Source: Pseudomonas fluorescens
GTDB taxonomy: Bacteria > Pseudomonadota > Gammaproteobacteria > Pseudomonadales > Pseudomonadaceae
Direction of reading: 5' to 3'
DNA length: 64,000 bases
Assembly (NCBI RefSeq): GCF_005938625.1
Contig: NZ_VCNJ01000049.1
Span: forward strand, 115,365 to 179,364
The first letter of the stretch is position 1; every line of letters starts with the position of its first letter. The position numbers and the translations under genes are program-made. Positions 48,939 through 57,474 of the stretch are shown here, piece by piece. The notes below the pieces were generated by a model. That model worked only from the letters and a program-made list of their open reading frames with translations. It ran no database searches and was not told the origin of the DNA.

Positions 48939-49892
48939 TCAGTTCAACAGGCGAACCGGCTCCCCGGCAGCCCATTGTTGAACATCCTCGATCATCTGCG
49001 AAAAGAACTGCTCATAGTTCTGCCGACTGACATAGCCCACATGCGGCGTCGCCAACACATTGTCGAGTGTGCGAAACGGGTGCATCGCCGGCAGTGGTTC
49101 CTGCTCGAACACATCCAGCGCTGCCCCGGCGATGTGCTGTTTCTGCAACGCCTTGATCAGCGCCGCTTCATCGACAATCGGCCCGCGCGCGGTGTTGACC
49201 AGCAGTGCGGTCGGCTTCATCCAGCCCAGCGCCTGCGCATCGACCAGGCCGCGACTGCGCTCGCTGAGGACCAGATGCACCGACAATACATCGGCCTGCT
49301 CGAACAGTGCCTGTTTGCTCACGTACGTAACGCCAACCTGTTCCGCCCGTTCGGCCGTGAGGTTTTCGCTCCAGGCGATCACCTTCATGCCGAACACCTG
49401 GCCGAACTGGGCGACGCGCTGGCCGATGCTGCCCAGACCGAGAATGCCAAGGGTCTTGCCATGCAAATCACCGCCCAGCCCTTGCTGCCACTGGCCGGCG
49501 CGCAGGGCGTTGGCTTCTTTCACCAGATTGCGTGTCGCCGCCATGATCAGCGCCCAGGTCAATTCCGGCGCGGCGTGCTTGTAACTGTCGGTGCCGCAGA
49601 CCTTGATCCCGAGTTTTGCCGCCGCCTGCATGTCCAGCGCGGCATTGCGCATGCCGCCGGTGACCAGCAGTTCAAGGTTGGGCAGGCGCTTGAGCAGGTC
49701 TTCGTCGAACCGCGTGCGTTCGCGCATCACGCAAATCACCTGGTAGCGGCCCAGCCGCTCGGCCAGTGTCGCGTTGTCGGCGGGGTAATCATGCTCGAAC
49801 GTCACTTCCCCGAGGCTATCGAGCACCGACCAGTCGACCACATCGCGGGCCACGTCCTGCCAGTCATCGATCACTGCAATCTGCACCGCCAT
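48939..49892 (-). CDS. D-2-hydroxyacid dehydrogenase family protein
   Basis: A 317-residue NAD(P)-dependent oxidoreductase. The Rossmann motif GILGLGSIGQRVAQFG lies near residue 148. The catalytic triad is visible as Arg in NTARGPIVDE, Glu in DVFEQEPLP and His in ATPHVGYVS. The substrate-binding N-terminal part (VMRERTRFDEDLLKRLPNLE) is as in glyoxylate/hydroxypyruvate or phosphoglycerate dehydrogenase relatives; the true substrate is not known. It is followed 13 bp upstream on the same strand by the alpha/beta-hydrolase gene, so they may be co-transcribed. Confidence 0.9.
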   Translation of the reverse strand: MAVQIAVIDDWQDVARDVVDWSVLDSLGEVTFEHDYPADNATLAERLGRYQVICVMRERTRFDEDLLKRLPNLELLVTGGMRNAALDMQAAAKLGIKVCGTDSYKHAAPELTWALIMAATRNLVKEANALRAGQWQQGLGGDLHGKTLGILGLGSIGQRVAQFGQVFGMKVIAWSENLTAERAEQVGVTYVSKQALFEQADVLSVHLVLSERSRGLVDAQALGWMKPTALLVNTARGPIVDEAALIKALQKQHIAGAALDVFEQEPLPAMHPFRTLDNVLATPHVGYVSRQNYEQFFSQMIEDVQQWAAGEPVRLLN

Positions 49893-49905
49893 CAGCCTTA
49901 CCTCT

Positions 49906-50955
49906 TCAACGAACGGAATTGGATGTATTGAGCCAGTCGAGCAGGGCCTTGTGGAACTGCGCCGGTTCTTCCATTTGCGGGGCGTGGCCCATGCCGGGAA
50001 ACTCCACCAGCGTCGACTGCGGGATCAGCTTGGCCACTTGTTTGCCGAGCACCTCATAGTGGCCGATTTTCGCTTTCACCTCAGGTGGCGCGAGATCCTT
50101 GCCGATGGCTGTGGTGTCGGAGGTGCCGATCAGCAGCAGGGTCGGCATCTTCAAGTCCTTGAACTCGTAGTACACCGGTTGGGTGAAAATCATGTCGTAG
50201 ATCAGCGCCGAGTTCCACGCCACCTGGGTTTTGCCCGGGCCTTTGCTCAGGCCGGCGAGCATGTCCACCCAACGGTCGAATTCCGGTTTCCAGCGGCCGT
50301 CGTAATAGGTGGTGCGTTCGTAATCACGAATGCCTTGGGCGCTGACTTTCAACTCACGCTGATACCACTGATCCACGGTGCGATACGGTACGCCGAGGGC
50401 TTTCCAGTCTTCCAGACCGATCGGGTTGACCAGTGCCAACTGCTCGACCTGTTCCGGGAACAGCAAGGCATAACGAGTGGCGAGCATGCCGCCGGTGGAA
50501 TGGCCGAGCAACGTGGCTTTCTGAATGCCCAGCGCTTTGAGCAACTGCTGAGTGTTGGTCGCCAGTTGCTGAAAGCTGTACTGATAGTTGTCAGGTTTGC
50601 TGGAGGTGCAGAAGCCGATCTGATCCGGCGCGATCACCCGGTAACCGGACTCGCTCAAGGCCTTGACCGAACTGTCCCAGGTGGCCGCGCAAAAATTCTT
50701 GCCGTGCATCAGCACCACGGTGCGGCCATTGGCCTTGCCGTGGGCGGCGACGTCCATGTAACCCATTTGCAGGGATTTGCCCTGAGACTGAAACGCAAAG
50801 TGTTTAAGCGTGTAGGGGTACTCGAAACCTTGCAGTTCCGGGCCGTATGCCGGGCCTTCCGGCGCGGCTTCGCCGGTCGTGACAGCCTGAGCTGACAGGG
50901 GCAAGGCGGCGCAGAGGAGCAGGGAGGGGAGCCAACGGGAAAACGTGACAGACAT
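49906..50955 (-). CDS. Exported alpha/beta-fold hydrolase
   Basis: A 349-residue protein with a Sec signal peptide (WLPSLLLCAALPLSAQA, cleavage near residue 25). The alpha/beta-hydrolase core shows the oxyanion-region VVLMHGKNFCAATWD, the nucleophile elbow LLGHSTGGMLA, and the terminal His in GMGHAPQMEE. The acid is probably the Asp in LLIGTSDTTAIG. Likely periplasmic. Substrate unknown; the family includes esterases and haloalkane- or lactone-type hydrolases. It precedes the hydroxyacid dehydrogenase in the direction of transcription. Confidence 0.88.
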   Translation of the reverse strand: MSVTFSRWLPSLLLCAALPLSAQAVTTGEAAPEGPAYGPELQGFEYPYTLKHFAFQSQGKSLQMGYMDVAAHGKANGRTVVLMHGKNFCAATWDSSVKALSESGYRVIAPDQIGFCTSSKPDNYQYSFQQLATNTQQLLKALGIQKATLLGHSTGGMLATRYALLFPEQVEQLALVNPIGLEDWKALGVPYRTVDQWYQRELKVSAQGIRDYERTTYYDGRWKPEFDRWVDMLAGLSKGPGKTQVAWNSALIYDMIFTQPVYYEFKDLKMPTLLLIGTSDTTAIGKDLAPPEVKAKIGHYEVLGKQVAKLIPQSTLVEFPGMGHAPQMEEPAQFHKALLDWLNTSNSVR

Positions 50956-51042
50956 TAGGTCAAACTCCGTTTGAAATCGGCCGATGCTGGAACGGCTGGA
51001 TTATGCCGACGTTAAACATAGGCAATGCGCGCGGCCGAGCGT

Positions 51043-51480
51043 TCAACCCAGCCAGCCCAGCGTCAGCATGGCCAGCACGCCGTAACGGGCGCCTTTGGCC
51101 AGGGTGACGATCAATAGAAAGCGCCCGAGTGGTTCGCGCATGACGCCAGCAATCAGCGTCAGCGGGTCGCCAATGATCGGCAACCAGCTCAGAAGCAATG
51201 ACCAATGCCCGTAGCGCTCATAGTGTTTGCGCGCCTTGGCCATTTGCGCGGGGTTGACAGGAAACCAGCGTCGATCCTGAAAACGCTCGATGCCACGGCC
51301 CAGCCACCAGTTGACCAGCGAGCCGAGTACATTGCCCAGCGTTGCCACCGCAAGCAGGCCCCACAGCCAGTAACGCTCGCTGACGATCAAACCGACCAGC
51401 ACTGCCTCGGACTGCAACGGCAACAAGGTGGCCGCACCGAACGCGGCAAAGAACAGCCCGAAGTAAGCGGCGCCGATCAA
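51043..51480 (-). CDS. YqaA-family inner-membrane protein (DedA superfamily)
   Basis: A 145-residue membrane protein with about four hydrophobic segments (FGLFFAAFGAATLLPLQSEA, LWGLLAVATLGNVLGSLVNW, SLLLSWLPIIGDPLTLIAGV). The layout and the RFQDRRWFPVNPAQMAKARK and GDPLTLIAG segments are of the YqaA/SNARE-associated group related to DedA lipid transporters. The only good start is TTG at 51480, overlapping the DUF411 stop as TTGA, so translation should depend on re-initiation after the upstream gene. Confidence 0.85.
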   Translation of the reverse strand: MIGAAYFGLFFAAFGAATLLPLQSEAVLVGLIVSERYWLWGLLAVATLGNVLGSLVNWWLGRGIERFQDRRWFPVNPAQMAKARKHYERYGHWSLLLSWLPIIGDPLTLIAGVMREPLGRFLLIVTLAKGARYGVLAMLTLGWLG

Positions 51481-51923
51481 TGGGCCGGGTAGTCCGCCAC
51501 GACAACCTCAGCGCCGTCCTTTTTCAGGCCGATCACTTGATAAGCATCGCTCATGCCGTCCATTTCCATGCCCGGCGAACCCATCGGCATACCCGGTGCG
51601 GCGACGCCGAGCAGATCGTCACGCTTGCTCAGGGCCAGGACCTGCTCCGCCGGCACGTGGCCTTCGACGAATTTGCCGTTGATGATCGCGGTGTGGCACG
51701 ACGCCAGACGCGGCGGTACGCCATGTTGTTGCTTGAAGCTGCTCATGTCGCTTTCGACGTGGTCTTCGACTTTGAAACCGTTGGCTTCGAGGTGGCTGAT
51801 CCATTTTTTGCAGCAACCGCAATTGGCGTCGCGGTGCACTTCGATCGGGATCAGGTCGGCGGCTTGCGCCATGGAAGAAATGAACAGGGCGCTCAGGGCG
51901 ACCAGACGCAGATGGGTTCGCAT
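51477..51923 (-). CDS. DUF411 periplasmic metal-binding protein
   Basis: A 148-residue protein with a signal peptide (LVALSALFISSMAQA). The DUF411 core is VHRDANCGCCKKWISHLEANG, quoted in parts as DANCGCCKKW, with three clustered cysteines. It continues with PRLASCHTA and EGHVPAEQVLAL, then a Met-rich stretch PGMPMGSPGMEMDGM, which suggests copper binding. Relatives occur in copper-resistance loci, but no other copper gene is adjacent. It is the first gene of a pair with the YqaA-like gene. Confidence 0.9.
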   Translation of the reverse strand: MRTHLRLVALSALFISSMAQAADLIPIEVHRDANCGCCKKWISHLEANGFKVEDHVESDMSSFKQQHGVPPRLASCHTAIINGKFVEGHVPAEQVLALSKRDDLLGVAAPGMPMGSPGMEMDGMSDAYQVIGLKKDGAEVVVADYPAH

Positions 51924-52110
51924 AACGGATTCTCGGCTCGGCTGACGATCAGAAAAGAACGCATTTTGAACGGTTTTTTCCGCCAGGCATCAACGCAATG
52001 TTTCCAGTTGTTGCAAGGCAGGCTGGCAGGATGATCGTAGATCAAGGCTGTCAGGTTGCTGAGCGCGAGATGACAAAGTTGTCAGGTGGCCACATCTGGC
52101 GATGGTATGG

Positions 52111-52206
52111 CCCTGTGGGAGCGAGCTTGCTCGCGAATGCGGTCATTCAGCCACTGAAGCAGCGACTGGCAGGTTACTTTCGCGAGCAAGCTCGCTCCCA
52201 CAAGGG
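52111..52206. repeat. REPIN
   Basis: CCCTGTGGGAGCGAGCTTGC and complement in the gap (51924-52244) between the DUF411 and chemoreceptor genes. Nothing else definite is seen in that 321-bp gap. Confidence 0.9.
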
Positions 52207-52244
52207 GTATCTGTCGGGCAGAAAACCCTTGTGGGAATCAGAGA

Positions 52245-54236
52245 TCAGCGGACTTTGAAACGTCCCATGATCGCGCTGACGCGGCTATTGGCTTCAAGCA
52301 ACTGATGGGTATTCAGTTCGCTGGCTTTGCCACTTTGCACCAGCTCATCCACCATGTGGCGGATCTGCACCATGCTGCGGTTGATCTCTTCGGTCACGGC
52401 GCTTTGCTGTTCGGCGGCGGTGGCGATCTGGGTGCTGAGGCTGTTGATGTGGCTGACCGAGCCGGCCATTTCGTCCAGACCGGAGTTGACCCGTGCAGTC
52501 GCGTCGGCAGCCGATTGGCAACTGGCCTGAGTGTTCTCCATGGCGCTGACCGACGAGCTCACGCCTTGCGTCAGACGCGTCAACATCTCGTTGATTTCCG
52601 AAGTGCTGGCCTGGGTGCGTGCGGCGAGGGCGCGGACTTCATCGGCGACTACGGCAAAACCGCGCCCCTGTTCACCAGCGCGCGCTGCTTCAATGGCGGC
52701 GTTGAGCGCCAGCAGGTTGGTCTGCCCGGCAATCGCACCGATCACCCCGAGAATCTCGGTGATGCGCTGGGCATCCTGTTGCATGTTTTCGACTTTGTGC
52801 GTCGCGCTGGCCACTTCATCGATCAGCGCCACGACACTGTTGGTGGCTTCGCCCACCACCACACGCGAACGGTCGGCGTTTTCGTTGGCGCGCTGGGTGA
52901 AAGCGGCGGTTTCAGCGGCATTCTGCGCCACGCTTTCTGCCGTCGAACTCATCTCGGTGATGGCGGTGACGGTCTGATCGGTTTCCGAGGCGTGGCGCAG
53001 CAGGATCTGGCTGGTGTGCGCCGAAGTGCGCTGCAGGTTGTCGAGGCTCGATGCCATGGCGCCGGTGGCCTGAGTGACTTCGCCGATCATGTTTTGCAAG
53101 TAGGCAATAAAGGTGTTGATTGAATGACCGATGGCGCCGAGTTCATCTTCGGCGCGAATGGTGATGCGGCGGGTCAGGTCGGCATCGCCGCTGGACAGCA
53201 AATCGATGTTGGCTTTCAAGGCTTTCATGCGCTGCACCAACTGGCGAATCGCATAGACCTGCAACAGCACCAGCAGGATCACCAGCGGAATCTGCAACAG
53301 ACTCAAGGTGCTGAGGACGTCATCACGCTGGGCGGTGAGCATTTTCGTTGGCAGGGCGCTGGCGAGGAACCACGGCGTGCCTTCTATCGGGCGCATGAAG
53401 AAGGTGCTGGCTTCACCGTTGTTGTCGAACTCGATGCGTTGCGCCTGATCGCGGTTCTGCAACGCGGCTTTGACCTGGCTGGCGAAAGTCGACGTGCCGG
53501 CCAGTTCGCTGATGTTCTTCAGCACGATCGGGCCACTGATGCGCGAGCTGTTACTGATGATCTTGCCGTCGGCCTCAATGATCAGCATCTCGGCGTTGAG
53601 GTCTTTTTCCTTGCGCGCCACCAGATCGTTGAAGAAGCCGAGGGTCACGTCGATGGTCGAAACGCCCCAGGCGCTGCCGTTTTTCTGGATGGCCATGGCG
53701 CAGTTGGTACGCGGTTCGGCGCTGGCGTCATCTTTATACGCTGCCGCCCACGCGCATTGGCCGCGCGGTGTGGCCATGCCGCCCTTGTACCAGCTCTGGT
53801 CGTAATAGTTGGGGGCCGCGTCACTGTTCCAGAAGGTGTTCACGGCCAGTTTGCCCGACGCGTCGCGGTGCCAGAACGTACTGAATTTGTTGCGCCCGGC
53901 CTCACGCTGCCCCGGCAGCGGCCAGATCCCGCCACCGAATACCTTCAACTCACCGTACTGATCGACCAGGCCTGGCAGCACCGTGTCGATGGCGGCGCTG
54001 TCGAGCAGCGGGATGGTCTGGGTGATGCTGCGCTGTTGCGCCTGCACTTTGTTCAACTCGCCCTGAATCTGCTCGGCCACTTCGGCGATGCGGTTGAGGA
54101 CTACCTGTTCTTCGGTATGGCGCAGTTTCGGGGCGACCAGTTGGCTGATGCCGACCACGGTCAACACCGACAACAGCAGGATGAACAGAACCAGAAACAG
54201 CGTGTAGCGAGCCTGAATAGTGCGGAATGCGGGCAT
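52245..54236 (-). CDS. Methyl-accepting chemotaxis protein, dCache type
   Basis: A 663-residue transmembrane chemoreceptor. TM1 is near residues 10-32 (YTLFLVLFILLLSVLTVVGI). A large periplasmic double-Cache domain (about 35-330; motifs FSTFWHRDASGKLAVNTFWN and YYDQSWYKGGMATPRGQCAW) binds the ligand. TM2 is LSLLQIPLVILLVLLQVYAI, followed by HAMP and the signalling hairpin with tip EAARAGEQGRGFAVVADEVR. Ligand unknown; dCache receptors often bind amino acids, polyamines or organic acids. Start at 54236 has AAGGAC upstream; an ATG at 54299 would add an implausible N-terminus. Lies alone. Confidence 0.93.
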   Translation of the reverse strand: MPAFRTIQARYTLFLVLFILLLSVLTVVGISQLVAPKLRHTEEQVVLNRIAEVAEQIQGELNKVQAQQRSITQTIPLLDSAAIDTVLPGLVDQYGELKVFGGGIWPLPGQREAGRNKFSTFWHRDASGKLAVNTFWNSDAAPNYYDQSWYKGGMATPRGQCAWAAAYKDDASAEPRTNCAMAIQKNGSAWGVSTIDVTLGFFNDLVARKEKDLNAEMLIIEADGKIISNSSRISGPIVLKNISELAGTSTFASQVKAALQNRDQAQRIEFDNNGEASTFFMRPIEGTPWFLASALPTKMLTAQRDDVLSTLSLLQIPLVILLVLLQVYAIRQLVQRMKALKANIDLLSSGDADLTRRITIRAEDELGAIGHSINTFIAYLQNMIGEVTQATGAMASSLDNLQRTSAHTSQILLRHASETDQTVTAITEMSSTAESVAQNAAETAAFTQRANENADRSRVVVGEATNSVVALIDEVASATHKVENMQQDAQRITEILGVIGAIAGQTNLLALNAAIEAARAGEQGRGFAVVADEVRALAARTQASTSEINEMLTRLTQGVSSSVSAMENTQASCQSAADATARVNSGLDEMAGSVSHINSLSTQIATAAEQQSAVTEEINRSMVQIRHMVDELVQSGKASELNTHQLLEANSRVSAIMGRFKVR

Positions 54237-54618
54237 GGAGACCGGTCCTTGAGCAGCGTTTCTTATTAGGGGGCGGGGTAAAACAGTGCGGGTATCCACA
54301 GCGTATCGTCGTTGTGGCGGGAAGCTTTAGGTACTCACGTCCTAAAAAGTGCAGGTGCCGATGACTGGTCAGTATCAGGATCGATACATAAACGCAGCTC
54401 AGCGCTTCCAAGTGCGCGTCACCACGATTTTCATTTCATTGGCATGACAGCTCTGGGGCAGGATTTGCGGGGGCGTTTGGCTTTTGTATCGAGAATGTAC
54501 AAGAATTGTAAAAAAGTGCAGAAAGAGGTTGGTGCCATCAGTTCGCCCGTCGATACTCGCGCCCATTAATGGTGCCTGGCACGGATATTTTCATGGTCAT
54601 TTCACAGGGAGTCTTCTC
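54237..54618. other. 382-bp divergent intergenic region
   Basis: It should carry promoters for the chemoreceptor (leftward) and the orphan protein (rightward). CTGGCACG at 54576 recalls a sigma-54 -24 element but lacks the -12 GC. No other motif or small gene could be supported. Confidence 0.5.
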
Positions 54619-55146
54619 ATGACGATCGGTATTGTCGGTGGTTGGGAGAGCAAGGCAGGGGTTCTGGTTCGTAACACCGGCGCAAAAAAACAGGTGGCCC
54701 AGAGTGTCAAGGTGCAGCAGATGCTGACCATGGTCGGCAACGATCCCAACGCACTGAATACTGCTGAAATGGACAAGCAAGGTTTGCGCAAGCAGATCAA
54801 GGGTTTTGATCCTGCGAATGTGTCGGTTAAACAACTGGGTAACCTGAGCGCGTTTCTGCGTGGCCGCGGGCTGATCTCCGAGATCACTTCGTTTACGTTG
54901 ATGAACGCCGGTGACAAGTTCGACCGTTTCGGCGTGACGACCGATGTCGATGCGAAATTCAATGCGCTGGAATATTTCGCCACCCAACTCGATGCCATCC
55001 AGACCAACGGGCTCAATGGCAACGCCTACGGCAAGAACCTGATTCCCGAGTTCAAGAAAGCGATCTATGTTCTGCAGAACCTCAAGACCTACGGTGAAGG
55101 CAATGCCGCGAAACCGGTCGACGAGGGCGTCAAAGCCAAGGCTTGA
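54619..55146 (+). CDS. Hypothetical protein, no family recognised
   Basis: A 175-residue soluble, basic protein starting MTIGIVGGWESKAGVLVRNT. The remainder is mostly helical (KQVAQSVKVQQMLTMVGNDP, FDPANVSVKQLGNLSAFLRG, NALEYFATQLDAIQTNG). There is no signal peptide, membrane helix or known motif. GGGAG lies at a usable distance before ATG 54619. It is convergent with the Lux/PaaK operon and separated by a perfect inverted repeat. Nothing about its context fixes a function. Confidence 0.75.
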   Translation: MTIGIVGGWESKAGVLVRNTGAKKQVAQSVKVQQMLTMVGNDPNALNTAEMDKQGLRKQIKGFDPANVSVKQLGNLSAFLRGRGLISEITSFTLMNAGDKFDRFGVTTDVDAKFNALEYFATQLDAIQTNGLNGNAYGKNLIPEFKKAIYVLQNLKTYGEGNAAKPVDEGVKAKA

Positions 55147-55159
55147 GCCCAACCGGTGT

Positions 55160-55184
55160 AGCCCGTTCAACGCTTGAACGGGCT
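55160..55184. terminator. Perfect 11-bp inverted repeat between convergent genes
   Basis: AGCCCGTTCAA (55160-55170), CGC loop, TTGAACGGGCT (55174-55184). No T-run on either strand, but its position suggests a bidirectional terminator. Confidence 0.6.
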
Positions 55185-55206
55185 GGTCGAGGTAAAGACT
55201 TCTGGT

Positions 55207-56145
55207 TCAAGACAGCGGCGACGCCTCGCTGGCGCGCGGGGCGATGTGTTGTTGCGCCTGATCATGCAATCGCTGGATGTGCGGGCAATGCAACTCCAGC
55301 GTACGCGGCTGATATCCACGATGAAACAACGCCAGCCATCCCGCGCAACGTTCATTCGGGGCAATCCCGGTGAAGACGAAGCCCATCGCCGAGAGGCTTT
55401 CCACGGCGCTGGCGAAACCCGTTGCCAGCCTGAGTCTGATCGAGATCATCCAGTGTCCGGGCAGTTGTCGTAGCTGTTTAAGTAAAGGGCTATCGAGTTT
55501 TTTCAGCATCAAGTCATAACGCCCGAAAGAGTGCTCGACCTGCATCGGCGGCCCCACCCAAGGTGGTTCTTTTTCCTGCACCCCGTACACCTCGCACAAG
55601 TGTTCCATGAGTTCGCGACAGCTTTGCGGCCACGGCAACGGCGGGAGCGGGCGGCGGTAACCATCGACAGGGGTGTAGCCGATGACGATGGACTCCGGCA
55701 GTGCTTCGCCAAACGGCGAGGGCACATAGTCGAGCAACAACCCACTGCTGTAAAAGCCGAGCCGGTCAGCCATGCGTTGGGTATAGGCGTGCTGCGTCAC
55801 CTGTTTGATGGTCACACCCTGGCAACCCAACGCTTGCGCATGGATCAACAACCGAATGCCCAACTGGGTGGCGATGTTCTGCCCGCGAGTCGATGGATGG
55901 ACCACGCTCAATGCCAGTTCCGCTGTGTGCGATCCGCTGTTTCGGCACAACGTGGCGTGACCGAGGATTTTCTTGCCGGATTCCGCCACCAGGGAATGCC
56001 AGCGTCCATCGCCATGGTTCTGATTGATCATCAAAGGCAAATACACGTGTGGCTGCACGTAATGGTCGCCATAGATTTCCCGGAACAAACGGCTGACGGC
56101 TCCGGCGTCGGAGCGGCGATAACTGCGCAGCGTCACGTTGTCCAT
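55207..56145 (-). CDS. GNAT-family acyltransferase with extra C-terminal domain
   Basis: A 312-residue protein. Residues about 1-165 form a GNAT fold with the acetyl-CoA loop VVHPSTRGQNIATQLG and the C-terminal strand segment MADRLGFYSSGLLLDY. Residues about 200-300 resemble half of a second GNAT-like domain, with SLSAMGFVFTGIAPNERCAG recalling the GFFFAGILP motif of other two-part GNAT proteins. ATG 56145 overlaps the PaaK-like gene and has GGAG about 10 bases upstream; ATG 56151 is an alternative. As last gene of the LuxE/LuxC/PaaK operon it could transfer an acyl group to an amine of the product. Confidence 0.8.
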   Translation of the reverse strand: MDNVTLRSYRRSDAGAVSRLFREIYGDHYVQPHVYLPLMINQNHGDGRWHSLVAESGKKILGHATLCRNSGSHTAELALSVVHPSTRGQNIATQLGIRLLIHAQALGCQGVTIKQVTQHAYTQRMADRLGFYSSGLLLDYVPSPFGEALPESIVIGYTPVDGYRRPLPPLPWPQSCRELMEHLCEVYGVQEKEPPWVGPPMQVEHSFGRYDLMLKKLDSPLLKQLRQLPGHWMISIRLRLATGFASAVESLSAMGFVFTGIAPNERCAGWLALFHRGYQPRTLELHCPHIQRLHDQAQQHIAPRASEASPLS

Positions 56146-57431
56146 GGGCATTGCTCCGGGCGTGGGGTTGCGTAACTGCGCAGGTCGACGACGCGTTGGC
56201 GTTTGCCGGAGCGCGGATGGCGAGCGAGCTCTTCGGCTGTGCAATGGGTAATCTGCAACTCGATTAACCGATCCGCGCAGAGTTGCGTCATCAACGGGTA
56301 TTGCTTGATCAATTCCCCGTGCAATATTGTGTTGGCGCAAGCAGTCAAGGGTTTCAGCGCATCGGGCACCCACTTCAGAAGCAAGATGTCGATGTTCGCC
56401 GATTGGCTGATGACCAGTTGCCAGTCGTTGCAGGTAGTGCGCTGGACGATTCTGTCGATGTCCTCCATCAGCAGGGTCAGGCTGCTCACCCGTACGCGCT
56501 GACTGCTCCCGCTACGACCCAACAAGGCAAACTTGCGCATGGCCGTCGTGGCCGGTTCTCGCCAGCAGGCGAGGTCGCCCACCGGGTAACGGATCAACGG
56601 CATAAGCCGGCGGGTGAGGTTGGTCACCACCAACCGCCCGCTACGATCGCATTCTTCAATCACTTCACCGGTGTGCTCATCAATAATCTCCAGCACGCTG
56701 TGACTGGCGAGCATGCGGTGTTCGCCCACGGCGCAATCGCGGCTTGTCGCGCCGATGAAGCCTGCGTCGACACTGGCGTAGCCGATGGAGGCGAACCGCG
56801 CATTGGGGAACACCCGGCGCAATATCTGCAGTTGCCCGGCGAACAGGCTTTCGCCGCCGTAGAGCACGGTCTCGACTTCGGCCAGACTTTGCGCCTGGCG
56901 CTCCAGCACGCTGGCGAATGTCAGCAATTGTGCAGGCACGCCGGCCAATACGTTGATCCGGTGCTGGCGGATGGCGTCAGCCAGCACACCAGGGTCGACG
57001 TCGCCGGTAAAAGGGTATTCGGTGACGCCCGCTGTTTCGTGCGCCAGTGCATCGTGGATAAAGATGAAACTGGCATACAGATCGCCGACAAAAAACAGAT
57101 TTGCAACCCGGTCTCGCGGATTCAGTTGGCTCGCCAGATGGCGACCGAAGTCGCGTACAAGTGTCTGCCACTCCTCGCGGGTAAACACCGAAAGTCTACC
57201 GGCGCTGGTTGTTCCACCGGTCTTGAACACCAGTGCACGTTCAACCATTGAGGTCAGAACGGGCCAATGTTCCAGGTTCTCGCTATTTGCCCAGTATTGT
57301 TGTGGGTCGATCAGCGGAAGTTCATCCAGTGTTGTTACCTGTGGCGCAACGTTTTGCAAATGACTGGCGTAATAAGTTGAGTGCTGTCGGGCGAAGGCGA
57401 GCAACTTGTTCATTTCAAGTGTGATGTTCAT
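56133..57431 (-). CDS. PaaK-like adenylate-forming enzyme
   Basis: A 432-residue protein of the phenylacetate-CoA-ligase/LuxE superfamily, which activates carboxylic acids as acyl-adenylates. The P-loop region reads FKTGGTTSAGRLSVF (residues 69-83) in place of the usual SSGTTG; LYGGESLFAGQ and GYASVDAGFIG match the middle motifs, and RLMPLIRYPVGDLACW and FALLGRSG those before the C-terminal domain. Length is typical of PaaK. It lies 43 bp after the LuxC-PaaK fusion gene and overlaps the GNAT gene. The acid substrate is unknown. Confidence 0.85.
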   Translation of the reverse strand: MNITLEMNKLLAFARQHSTYYASHLQNVAPQVTTLDELPLIDPQQYWANSENLEHWPVLTSMVERALVFKTGGTTSAGRLSVFTREEWQTLVRDFGRHLASQLNPRDRVANLFFVGDLYASFIFIHDALAHETAGVTEYPFTGDVDPGVLADAIRQHRINVLAGVPAQLLTFASVLERQAQSLAEVETVLYGGESLFAGQLQILRRVFPNARFASIGYASVDAGFIGATSRDCAVGEHRMLASHSVLEIIDEHTGEVIEECDRSGRLVVTNLTRRLMPLIRYPVGDLACWREPATTAMRKFALLGRSGSSQRVRVSSLTLLMEDIDRIVQRTTCNDWQLVISQSANIDILLLKWVPDALKPLTACANTILHGELIKQYPLMTQLCADRLIELQITHCTAEELARHPRSGKRQRVVDLRSYATPRPEQCPWTT

Positions 57432-57474
57432 GGTGTTCTCTTTAGTTGTTCAGGTACGGGACGATGCTGGCTCT

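Noticed and set aside
54576..54593. Sigma-54 promoter before the orphan gene
   Set aside because: CTGGCACG matches the -24 element, but the -12 position has TTTTC instead of TTGCA, so the essential GC is missing.
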